DNA of 64,000 nt from Aristolochia californica (taxonomy: Eukaryota; Streptophyta; Magnoliopsida; Piperales; Aristolochiaceae), in the NCBI GenBank assembly GCA_029961685.1, contig JARWKL010000013.1, positions 22,722,922 to 22,786,921 of the forward strand, in the 5' to 3' direction. Below, piece by piece: positions 56,088 to 64,000 of the stretch (position 1 is its first letter; every line of letters begins with the position of its first letter). The position numbers and the translations under genes are program-made. The notes under the pieces were generated by a model. That model was not told the DNA's origin, did not search any database, and saw only the letters and a program-made list of their open reading frames with translations.

Positions 56088-56385
56088 GCAATTCTTAGAA
56101 AATTTGGTCATTATTCTGCAAAGAGAAATCTACAGAATGACCCAAGAAGAAACTGTATCTCAACCTGTAGACACCGCTTCAACAGGAGAAGCCTCTACAA
56201 GTACATACGAAAAACCAGAAAAAATAAAATACTGGTATGTTGTCTTCATAGGAAGAGAAACAGGAATATATGATAGCTGGGAAGAAGCCCAAGCACATGT
56301 CATAGGATTTCCCGGAAATTCTCACAGAAAATTCCGGACAAAGGAAGATGCTGAACAAGCTTGGACAACATCCCGAAATAGATGA
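56053..56385 (+). CDS. Viroplasmin-domain ORF placed before the coat protein (viral copy 2)
   Basis: An unbroken 110-aa frame. A start at 56053 or the in-frame ATG 56080 (which overlaps the previous stop) is possible. Residues about 60-105 hold a viroplasmin/RNase H N-terminal-type domain: YWYVVFIGRETGIYDSWEEA then FRTKEDAEQAW. The Thr/Ser/Glu-rich stretch before it looks like a linker. In known caulimoviruses this domain is in the transactivator after the RNase H. Here it stands upstream of the coat protein in a small protein. Its stop overlaps the next ATG (ATGA at 56382-56385). Confidence 0.72.
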   Translation: MNNLNFKNMLSKQFLENLVIILQREIYRMTQEETVSQPVDTASTGEASTSTYEKPEKIKYWYVVFIGRETGIYDSWEEAQAHVIGFPGNSHRKFRTKEDAEQAWTTSRNR

Positions 56386-56597
56386 TCTATAGACAAAAAC
56401 TTTTAGATCGTTTAAAAAGAAAAAGAGATGGCCTTGCCTTCACTCTCTTACTAAGAAACATGCTTCAACTTGAAGATGATACAATCTATTCCATGGAAAT
56501 GTACTATTTTCATTGGGAAAGATATAGGAATCGCATCCATCGACTACGATGCAAGATAGAAAAAATTAAACAAAAGCTAAACCTCTTAGCTTTGTAA
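56382..56597 (+). CDS. 71-aa basic helical ORF (viral copy 2)
   Basis: I do not recognise it. It overlaps the previous stop by ATGA and ends two bases before the next ATG at 56600. It is rich in Arg, Lys and Leu with helix-like spacing (YRQKLLDRLKRKRD, RIHRLRCKIEKIKQKLNLLA), suggesting a basic coiled coil that could bind nucleic acid. It is unbroken. Confidence 0.5.
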   Translation: MIYRQKLLDRLKRKRDGLAFTLLLRNMLQLEDDTIYSMEMYYFHWERYRNRIHRLRCKIEKIKQKLNLLAL

Positions 56598-56599
56598 AA

Positions 56600-58365
56600 A
56601 TGGATGAGTTTTTCTATTTAATGGACATGGAAACTCCATTACCATTAGGCCTTCCTGACATCACCGGATGGCTTAAAAGCCTAGTGTACTTTGCAACACC
56701 TTGCATAGCACCTAGAAGAAAAAAGGATCCAGCACCACCTGCTTTTAGGATCGCTTCCAAAGCATCATCCTCCACCGATGATGAAGTTTACGCAGAATAT
56801 AATACTTTCGGTCGCCAACCGATTTATTATGTTCAAGAGAAAAAATCTTCCTCTAGTAAACAACAAGAGCAACACGACAGTGAACCAGAAGCCTGAGAAT
56901 CTGATGAAGTTGCAGAAGAAAATACCAAGAAAACAGACTACTCTGCTAAAGACAAAAAGGCAGATGATCTTGGTAAAAGATTTAGAATGCTCGTGGTAGC
57001 GACCATTTTGAAGCAGAAACATCAAGGGTACGAGACACCCATATGGAAGATAGCTTTCAAGATAACTTCCGAAACCGTACTGCGGTTCACCCGCAAGAAT
57101 GAGAAAGTTTCTCCCACTCCAAAATATCCCTAGGAGCACAAAGGTATTCGACAAAATACACAAATGTCGATCCATTAAATGCTACTAAGGAACACACATC
57201 CATAGATAGCATAAACCCTTTTGGATTTTATCTCAACTTGGATTGCCCCAAGGATGGAGAAAAAGTCCTTAAAGATTGGGAAAGAAGCATGAGCAATGCT
57301 GCAAATATGCATGAATCTTGGAACCAAGAATCAACATTTAATTTCTTTACCCATGCTTTACAGGGTAATGTAGCTCATTGGTGGGACAACCTTCCCGAAG
57401 ACCAAAAATGAGCTAATACCTCAATATCGATAGCCAATGTCTTGAAGGGATTGGTGGCTAAGATATCAAAGGAATTTCTAGGACTACATCCAACCCTAGA
57501 AGCCTACAATGAGAGTACTAAACAAAGGAAACGTTTAGAAACTCTTCAAAAATTAAACAAGTTACAAATCTGTAACATTTGTTTTTATGAGAAGTATTAC
57601 TGCGAATTTGCAAGTTACTTCTATAAATTGCAAAAAGAAGATCAAAAACCTTATCTGTCTATCTTTTATGCAAAATTGCCAGAACCTTTTGCATGTGTAG
57701 CTGAAAAAGACTACATTACGAAATATTGGCAAAATAATCCAGAACTTGGTACTCTAACCATGGATAATTTCCTAAACTTTGACACTTTAGGAAGAAGACA
57801 TAGATTTGTACAAGACATGTTGGCAAATCTTTGTGAAGCCCAAAAACTACAAAAGAAAAGTAGTAAGGCAAATAAACAAACATTATGTTGTTCAAACCAG
57901 AACAAAAATGTAGGAGCTTATGGTTGTAAAACCACCTCCCATAAGTAAAGAAAATATCCTAAGAAATTTCGTGAGAAAAAAATTAGGATACAAAAAAGTT
58001 CTACAACTAGGTATACTCCTAAAAAGAGATACTTTAGAAAAAGAACAAATTCTTGCCCTACTACGTCCAGTAAAGGGTCAAACGCATATTGCCCAAAAGG
58101 AAAAACCCCAAGCAAATGCAAATGCTGGATATGCCATAAAGAAGGACATTTTGCAAAAGATTGTCCAAATGATAAACAACAACGGCGGTACAGTACTTAC
58201 ATGTTACTAGCCGAAGAAAATGGATTGGAAATCATCCATTATGATGACATCCAGTCAGAAGATGAAGTATATGAACTTCATCGAGACACTGAGTCCTCCT
58301 CCTCGAAAAACTCAGAGAACATGTCGGACTCTTTAGGCACCTTCTCTGAACGAGTATCTGCATAA
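56600..58365 (+). pseudogene. Coat protein with CCHC zinc knuckle (viral copy 2)
   Basis: The start at 56600 is followed by an acidic Ser/Glu-rich N-terminus. A stop lies at 56894-56896 and a frame change near 57130. The core then reads FGFYLNLDCPKD, NVAHWWDNLPED (stop at 57409-57411) and ICNICFYEKYYCEFASYFYK, with YAKLPEPFACVAEKDYITKY typical of caulimovirid capsid proteins. A stop at 57946-57948 precedes a Lys/Arg-rich stretch, and then CWICHKEGHFAKDC (about 58119-58160) is a perfect CCHC zinc knuckle. An acidic tail ends at 58365. It assembles the virion and binds RNA in live relatives. This copy is broken. Confidence 0.87.
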
Positions 58366-60317
58366 ACACAAAGCATGTAGCTTCTAAAAATTCTTATATC
58401 ATGGTCATGCTTAAGCTACCTGGATATATCAAATTCCATATACACGCTCTCGTAGATACAGGAAGTTCATATTGCCTTGCCAGACAAAATCTACTTCCCA
58501 CAAATCTATGGAAACCACTTGAAGTACCCCTTCAAGTAACGGTCAGCCTAGGAGAAAATATATCTCTTTCTGCAGAAGCCCGAAACATTCATCTCGACAT
58601 TGGAGGTGAAAAGTTTATGATCCCAAAACTCATTAGTTTAGGACCAAACATAAACTCAGGACCAGATTTAGTCCTAGGAAATGAATGGCTCATGTTTCAT
58701 GCCCCTGTAGAGCAAACGCCAGCCTACTATAAACTTCGATGTCGCACTCGACGCGAAATTGATAATTCTGCTGTATTTGTATATGCAGTAAAACCCTCTG
58801 AAGCCTATGCCATTTCTGGCAATGGAAATGTTCTCCATCAGGTCTTCAAAAAACGCAACAAGCGTGGTGATGAGATTCCTCCCTTAGAAACTCTACTCCT
58901 CGCCGAATCCTGCGAAATAGAAGTTCAGCAGCTTCTAGAATCCACTTGTTTTGAGAAACCTTTAGAATGGTAGAATAAACAAAAACCATATGCCGACCTC
59001 GAACTTCTTGATCTTGAAAAAGAAATTCGAGAAAAACCTATGGTTTAAACTCCTTCTGATGTTGAAGAATTCTCAACACAGATAAATGACTTGCTAACTC
59101 AAGGATTAATCCGTGCAAGTTATTCTTCACATACATCTCCTGCTTTCCTGGTTCGAAATCATGAAGAGATAAAACGTGGAAAAGCTAGAATGGTCATTAA
59201 CTATAAAAAGGTTAATGAAGCCACAAAAATGGATGGCTACTATCTTCCTAACAAAGAAGGATTAATAGTTGCGATCAGAGGAAAACAATGGTTTTCTAAA
59301 TTTGATTGCAAATCAGGGTTTTGGCAAATTCGTCTCACTGAAAGAGATATTCCCCTTACTGCATTCAGTTGTCCTTCGGAACATTGTGAGTGGCTTGTAA
59401 TGCCCTTTGGGTTAAAACAAACACCCGACATATTTCAAAGAAGAATGGACGATATCCTCAAACCATTCTTTAAATTTTGCCTAGTTTATGTTGATGACAT
59501 CTTAGCATTTTCATAAACCAAGGATCAACATAAAGAGCAATTACTTAAGGTATTACATGCCTTAAAAAATGTTGGGATAGCACTCAGCAAAATGAAATTA
59601 GAGTTGTTTAAAACCAAGATAGATTTCTTAGGTCTAAACATCTCAAAAAGAGAAATCATTCTCCAAAATCATATTCTGGAAAAACTAGCAGCTTTTTCGA
59701 ATGAAATTGAAGATATAAAACAACTTCAACGTTTCTTAAGATGCCTAACATATGCTGAACAATTCATAAAAAAATTATCAGAAATTAAGAAACCTTTTCA
59801 AAAGAAACTAAAGAAAGACTTCAAATGGGAATGGACACCCACTAATAGTCTAGAAGTAATTCGGATCAAACAAATGATGAAACACCACCCAGTGTTAACC
59901 CTACCTGATCCCGATGCAAAACTGATTTTAGAAACTGACGCCTCGGATCATACTTGGGCAGTAGTCCTAAAATGCAAAATCTATGATTCTGAAAGAATAT
60001 ACAAATATACTTCAGGAACATTTTCATCTCCTGAAACAAATTATCATTCGTATGAAAAAGAAATTTTAGCAGTAAAAAATGGGATAAAAAATTTTTATAT
60101 TTATCTTGCTCCCAAACAATTTCTGGTAAGAACTGACTGTAAAAATTTTGTCGGTTTTATGATAAGAAATTTAGAAGATTCACTTTGTCGCGGTAGATTA
60201 CTCTGTTGGCAACAATGGTTCTTCCAATTCTCTTTTACTGTTGAACACATTAAAGGAAATAAAAATTATTTACCTGATACTCTTACTGGGGAATTTCCTT
60301 GTGTTACAGACAGGTAA
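58366..60317 (+). pseudogene. Protease - reverse transcriptase - RNase H (viral copy 2)
   Basis: One frame is open upstream into the end of the coat-protein gene. The aspartic protease shows ALVDTGSSYCLA (58447). RT follows with RMVINYKKVNEATKMDGYYL, FSKFDCKSGFWQIRL and the catalytic LVYVDDILAFS (59483). RNase H shows ILETDASDHTWAVVL, SYEKEILAVKNGIKNF and VEHIKGNKNYLPDTLTG. In-frame stops lie at 58971-58973, 59046-59048 and 59514-59516, the last just after the catalytic box. The frame is otherwise intact over 1.9 kb. It lacks any integrase, which separates it from Ty3 elements. Confidence 0.92.
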
Positions 60318-61496
60318 AATGGATCCCCTCAGCAGCACCCTGACGGACCTAGCAGCAGCAATTGCCACACTCACGGTATTGCTCTCAAATAGTCACTATT
60401 CGACAGTCTTTTAGTTCTTTCAGAACGAGGAGACATACATGAGAATTATGCCCGATATGGGTTAAGTGAAGAACTCTTACAACTCAAGGTTAAGGATTTA
60501 ACCGAAGAGTTAAAAGAACTCACCAAACGGCATGATATGCCAAGCTCCTCCGAGACTTCTACCGGATCTCCATCGCGAGAAAAGGAAGCCACAACGTCAG
60601 CTAATCAGCAGACGAATGACTTTAGTGTTTTGATAAACACAGGTCGACCCAGGATTTCTACCGGTCATGCCAGGCATGAGAAGGAAATCACAACCCAGAC
60701 TTCTTTGAAGATAGGGGAATCAGGGATTTCTACCTGCCAGTCTAGAGCTGGAAAGGAAGCCTTAACGATTTCTATGAAATCGGAATAAGGGATTTCTACC
60801 TGTCAGTCTCGAACTGAAAAGAAAGTCTTAACGGATCCATCTTCGATGGAAACGGACTTGTCTAGTAATGAGAAATCATTCAAGACAAAATTGGTTACCC
60901 CATCTGAGTTTACAAGGTTGAAAAGCCTAAATAAACCAGAGAAAACAAGTTTTAATGAGTTTGAGTTTTTAAAGAAATTTAAACCATTAAAGCTTCCGGA
61001 CATTATGTCTGAGGAACCCTCGCTACGCCCTCAAAAGGTGGACAACGTTCTTTCAAAGATTGAATCCGATCATACTGTTCAATTCTAGAGATGGAATGAA
61101 CAAATTGGACAAGGGATGAACACTCCCTTCTTCACCACTAAGTCCAGCAACAGTTGGAATCAAGTGAAGCTGAGTCATGAAATAGACTCAAAATATGCAT
61201 CCATACTTTTTACATATGGATTCATAAAACAGATGGTACTTCACTCCACCGACTTATCAGTTTTGGAGAAAATGCCAAAAGAGATTATGGAGGCTTGCAA
61301 AAGTTTCATCTCCATAACAAAGAGTAAAGGAATTCGACTTCATTTTGTTTCCTGTATTACTAAAATTGTTACTGACTCAAAGATGTTTCCAAGCATTTCT
61401 GTCGTGACACTTGAAGGCATCAAAGAAGGTGACGCTAAGATGGAATATGATCCCAGACATGTTCCTAAAGCCAAGCCTTGCCCAGAAACAGTGTGA
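60318..61496 (+). pseudogene. Unrecognised repeat-bearing ORF after RNase H (viral copy 2)
   Basis: The frame is open in one phase for about 390 codons with stops at 60390-60392, 60786-60788 and 61086-61088. An ATG at 60319 lies just after the polymerase stop but in another phase. A coiled-coil-like part (SEELLQLKVKDLTEELKELT) is followed by four degenerate copies of a 16-17-residue motif, of the type GISTCQSRAGKEALT, near 60553, 60652, 60721 and 60789. A C-terminal globular part reads YASILFTYGFIKQMV and GIRLHFVSCITKIVTDSKMF. It holds the transactivator position but shows no viroplasmin domain. Function unknown. Confidence 0.6.
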
Positions 61497-61847
61497 CCAA
61501 CCAGGCATATTCACGAGCTCAAGAATCTGATACAGCTCATACAACAGCTGATTCAGAAAAAGAAAAGCTTTGTCTACAAGACCTCCGTCCCACTGACGAT
61601 CGTCTTGAAAAGCTATAAAGAGACTCCGGCACCTGTCCAGACCAGTCTCGAAGCAACGCTGAAGAAATTCTTCAGAGAAAATATCCCCTTCAGCAAAGCA
61701 ACCAAGGAAAGCTTTTGCCAGATGGCCTAGAAGACTTTTTCAAAGGAGCACACCTGTAGATTGTGCACAAAAAGATAGCTGTCCGAATGAGCAATCAGCA
61801 GCCATGTCAGTAGACAAGTCAGCAACCATTGAGGCCCAAGACGAAAT

Positions 61848-61914
61848 CAAAGTCAGCAAAGGCGGCTACAAAAGTCATCAAAGGCGGCTACACCAAGTCA
61901 ACAATGGTGGCTAG
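61848..61914 (+). repeat. Short enhancer-like repeats upstream of a TATA box (viral copy 2)
   Basis: aaagtcagcaaaggcggcta, aaagtcatcaaaggcggcta and caagtcaacaatggtggcta follow each other at a 21-22-bp period. An earlier partial copy is agtcagcaaccattgagg at 61817. Tandem GTCA.CAA.GG units suit transcription-factor sites in a pararetrovirus promoter. Confidence 0.7.
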
Positions 61915-61925
61915 AAAATATTCCT

Positions 61926-62109
61926 GCACGTCAGCATCATGATGTCACAAGAGGCAGAGACATTTCTACCCCTATTTTTGGTGCTGAAAGATAATAATGT
62001 AAGGGCAAAAATGACAAACCAAAAAGACAAAAGTTACCCTTTGTCTTTAAACACACGCCTTTCAATTAAGGGTAAAAGCGGAAGACGGGAAAGATCTTCA
62101 GCTATAAAT
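61926..62109 (+). promoter_or_regulatory. Pararetrovirus-type promoter (viral copy 2)
   Basis: gcacgtcagcatcatgatgtcac (61926-61948) holds two TGACG/TGATG-type half sites, similar in layout to the as-1 element of the 35S promoter. TATAAAT at 62103-62109 is the likely TATA box, and a GAA-repeat leader follows at 62173-62193. The position after the last ORF fits the intergenic region of a caulimovirid. Confidence 0.6.
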
Positions 62110-62880
62110 TCGAAGCACCTCTAGAAGTTTAGACATTCGAAAATTGACGGACATTCAAAAAACACTCTTTCGAAGAAGAAGAAGAAGAAGAAGGCGATTT
62201 TCGGCGAGCATCCTTCGGAAAGTTCCAAAAAGCACGGTATGTGCTTAACAACCGTAATGGCTGAATAGAAAAGAGGGAACCGACCGGTGCCACGGTCGGT
62301 AACTTCTGGAGTTATGTAGATAAGTAGTTTTCTTTCCCTTTTTTAAGGGTATGTATTTAGCTATTTTTATTTTTGTTTGAACAATGTTTTTATTTTTTCG
62401 CATGTTTGTAATATTGTGATTCGTACAGTGTTTGTTATCACTGTTCAAGTTCCACATCTATATATATGATCTCTACAGTTGTTGTTATCATTGTTCATGT
62501 TCCGCATCTATATATATGATCTCCACAGTGTTTGTTTTTACTGTTCCAAAGTTACTATTCAAAAGTACTGTTCATTTTTACTATTTATAATTACTATTCA
62601 TGTTATTATTCATGTTTACTGTTCACTCGTAAAAAAGAAAATAGTATCGAAATAGTGCCAAATAGGACAGAAGCTAGAGACTTGGAATTATTCGGCTACG
62701 CTCTGAGGTAGAAAACGAAACGGAGTTGTGCTCTACCCTGCTGAAGCAGCCATGGAGCTGCAACGGTTCATAGGAACGTCTTGGGGCCCTTTACAGACCA
62801 TGAGGACCGCATTGACGGATTGCCCACGTGGTGGTAAGCCGACAGACCCCGAAGAAGTTCTAAGTAGCAGCAGAAGTCAT
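62110..62880. other. Viral leader end and unassigned non-coding DNA
   Basis: The leader of viral copy 2 fades out after about 62300. A short inverted repeat, ccgaccggtgccacggtcgg, lies at 62280-62299. Downstream are a 50-bp tandem repeat and stretches of ttactattcatg and tactgttca. No gene is seen. Confidence 0.5.
62424..62545 (+). repeat. 50-bp tandem repeat, two and a half copies
   Basis: Copies start tacagtgtttgttatcactg at 62424, with matching starts at 62474 and 62524. Each of the first two carries catctatatatatgatctc. Confidence 0.85.
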
Positions 62881-62881
62881 G

Positions 62882-63157
62882 TTGGGCCTATTAGATAGCT
62901 ATGAAATAGACACGTACAAGTACATAACAGTGACATGTGGTAGGAAGCAGGAGTGATATGATGGTAAAATGATAGGACCATCAAAGTGTAACTATAGGAA
63001 TAGTATTGTGTGAGTCATCGTTGTTTTCCTCTATCTGTAGCGAGTGTGTAGGTAGAACTCCCTAGGAGTCTATTTCCGCTGCCCTCATCCCTAGGTTCTC
63101 CTTATAATCCGCTGTGTGTCTGTGTTAAAGTCTGCTAGAGACTCATGGTGTTTAAAA
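62882..63157 (+). repeat. LTR-like sequence ending at a primer site
   Basis: It may start tgttgggcctattagatag at about 62880 and ends just before TGGTACCAGAGC at 63158. No second LTR is within the window, so the left edge is a guess and the expected terminal CA is not clear. Confidence 0.45.
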
Positions 63158-63169
63158 TGGTACCAGAGC
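63158..63169 (+). promoter_or_regulatory. Primer binding site TGGTACCAGAGC
   Basis: It is identical to the primer site of the copia element at 39746. The surrounding 60 bp (tccgctgt, gtctgctagaga.t, gtttaaaatggta) is repeated imperfectly at 63193-63247, where the site is damaged (tggtatctcacc). Confidence 0.65.
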
Positions 63170-63466
63170 AATAGTGCTTTCGGTATTAGTATTCCGCTGT
63201 TAGAGTCTGCTAGAGATTCTTGTTTGTTTAAAATGGTATCTCACCTTGAGGTGAACCTGTATAAATCTTGTTGGGCTTTTCCGTGCTTGCTTTCCCCTTA
63301 TTTTGTATTTATTATTAATGCTCTCATTAGTTTGGAATTAGGGTATCTAATTCCTAACACTATTTAGGTAATTTTCATGTAGTATGTAGTTTGGCTCGGA
63401 GAGTTCACTCCTTGCTATGAAGATCAAGTGACCTTGGGTATCCAACTTTTCGTGGGTCCTACCATG

Positions 63467-63652
63467 TCAAGACAAATTTAGGCTTCCCTTGGGAATCCAA
63501 ATTTGCTTCACTACATCCAGCTTTGATCTTCTAGTTGACCACTCAACCACATAATGTCCAATGATTCCACAAGCATAACATCCATCATAATGTATTGGTG
63601 AGGTTATGACTAGGGGTGGCATCGAGCCGAGCCCGAACCTGCCTATGTTCAA
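63467..63652 (-). pseudogene. Worn copia gag zinc-knuckle fragment
   Basis: The minus strand reads CYACGIIGHYVVEW, a CCHC knuckle with its last Cys replaced, then VKQIWIPKGSLN. In copia elements a VWVPKG-like phrase often follows the knuckle. It is short, isolated and broken. Confidence 0.35.
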
Positions 63653-64000
63653 GCCGAGCTTGATTTAAATATTTCGAACTCGAGCTCAAGCCTAAAATTT
63701 TTATTGAGCTCGAGCCTAATAATTTTAACCGAGTTCGAGCCGAGTGGATCGAGCTCGAGCTTCAACATTCATTTAAAATTTTTCAAAAAATACATGTCAA
63801 ATAAATTGTGTATAAAATTATGCATACATTTTACATAAAATTGAGAATGACCTCTACTTAAAATTTGGCATAAGGGTGACATCGAATCCAGCTGAGTCCG
63901 AACCTTGTTCAATCTGAGTTTGATTTAAATATTTTGAACTCGAGCTCGGCTGACTCTAGCCTCGAACTTAAAATTGTAATCAAACTCGAGCATAATAATT
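63611..64000. repeat. Dispersed GAGCTCGAGC-rich repeat, two direct copies
   Basis: ctaggggtggcatcgagccg at 63610 and cataagggtgacatcgaatc at 63868 begin two diverged copies about 258 bp apart. Both run through cttgatttaaatattt..gaactcgagctc to cgagc.taataatt. The second copy reaches the window end. The opening aggggtggca plus gagctcgagc phrases is common in plant hAT-type MITEs, but no terminal inverted repeat or 8-bp duplication is visible here. Confidence 0.55.

Larger units (their letters stand above)
55762..62300 (+). mobile_element. Endogenous caulimovirid copy 2
   Basis: Tightly packed plus-strand frames follow the caulimovirid style with ATGA-type overlaps: a coiled-coil ORF, a viroplasmin-domain ORF, a 71-aa ORF, coat protein with CCHC knuckle, protease-RT-RNase H, an unrecognised ORF, and then a promoter-like region with a TATA box at 62103. 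No integrase is present. No movement protein is visible. Since the genome is circular and the copy seems opened between its leader and first ORF, the movement gene may simply be missing from this integrated copy. About seven stops and two frame changes inactivate it. Its proteins differ from those of copy 1, so it is a separate lineage. Confidence 0.85.

Noticed and set aside
56765..57175. 136-codon minus-strand frame rich in Phe and Leu
   Set aside because: It is opposite the coat-protein gene of viral copy 2. The hydrophobic look comes from antisense Lys/Glu codons.
55762..62300. Ty3/gypsy retrotransposon as identity of the plus-strand copy
   Set aside because: No integrase follows RNase H and no flanking LTR pair is found. 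The capsid wording, viroplasmin domain and packed ATGA ORFs fit caulimovirids better.
1..64000. CRISPR arrays, bacterial operons, ribosome binding sites, rRNA genes
   Set aside because: The DNA is plant nuclear. No regularly spaced short palindromic repeats or rRNA-like stretches were seen.

Overview
The window is nuclear DNA of a flowering plant. Four ordinary plant genes with GT-AG introns lie in its left half, and plant transposable elements and two integrated pararetroviruses fill most of the rest. The species cannot be read from the sequence alone.

Layout. 1-5.2 kb: a complete 2.9-kb non-autonomous LTR element on the minus strand (490-3410, target duplication ataat), nested in an older LTR fragment. 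It is followed by a pyrimidine-rich stretch, a degenerate telomere-like tract, and the 5' end (LTR plus primer site) of another LTR element. 7.2-8.4 kb: copia debris. 9.8-33.6 kb is the genic core: Bax inhibitor-1 (6 exons, +), methionine sulfoxide reductase A with a plastid-type leader (2 exons around a 7.4-kb intron holding a broken LINE, +), an ELMO-domain protein (9 exons, +) and cytosolic-type nucleoside diphosphate kinase (4 exons, -). All four rebuild into full-length proteins (246, 253, 266 and 148 aa) with consistent splice phases and no stops.

33.6-64 kb is a transposon and virus graveyard. A broken copia fragment (36.5-39.1 kb) has a 137-bp segment present three times in its reverse-transcriptase region. 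It abuts a complete but decayed copia element (39160-44962, LTRs 586 and 603 bp). Next come an endogenous caulimovirid on the minus strand (about 45.94-51.60 kb, circularly permuted), a retroelement gag-like ORF, a second copy of the small LTR element seen at 0.5-3.4 kb, and a LINE tail. A second, different endogenous caulimovirid lies on the plus strand (about 55.76-62.3 kb). The right edge holds an LTR with a primer site and a repeat rich in GAGCTCGAGC.

The most unusual material is in the two viral copies. The plus-strand copy has a viroplasmin-type domain in a small ORF upstream of the coat protein, no visible movement protein, and an unrecognised repeat-bearing ORF after the RNase H. The minus-strand copy carries an 87-aa ORF with one strong membrane segment in its leader. 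Both are inactivated by stops and frameshifts. The breaks are described but not repaired.

The four host genes share a loose stress and housekeeping theme (cell-death suppression, oxidised-methionine repair, small-GTPase regulation, NTP balance). Each has its own transcription unit and I see no joint control.
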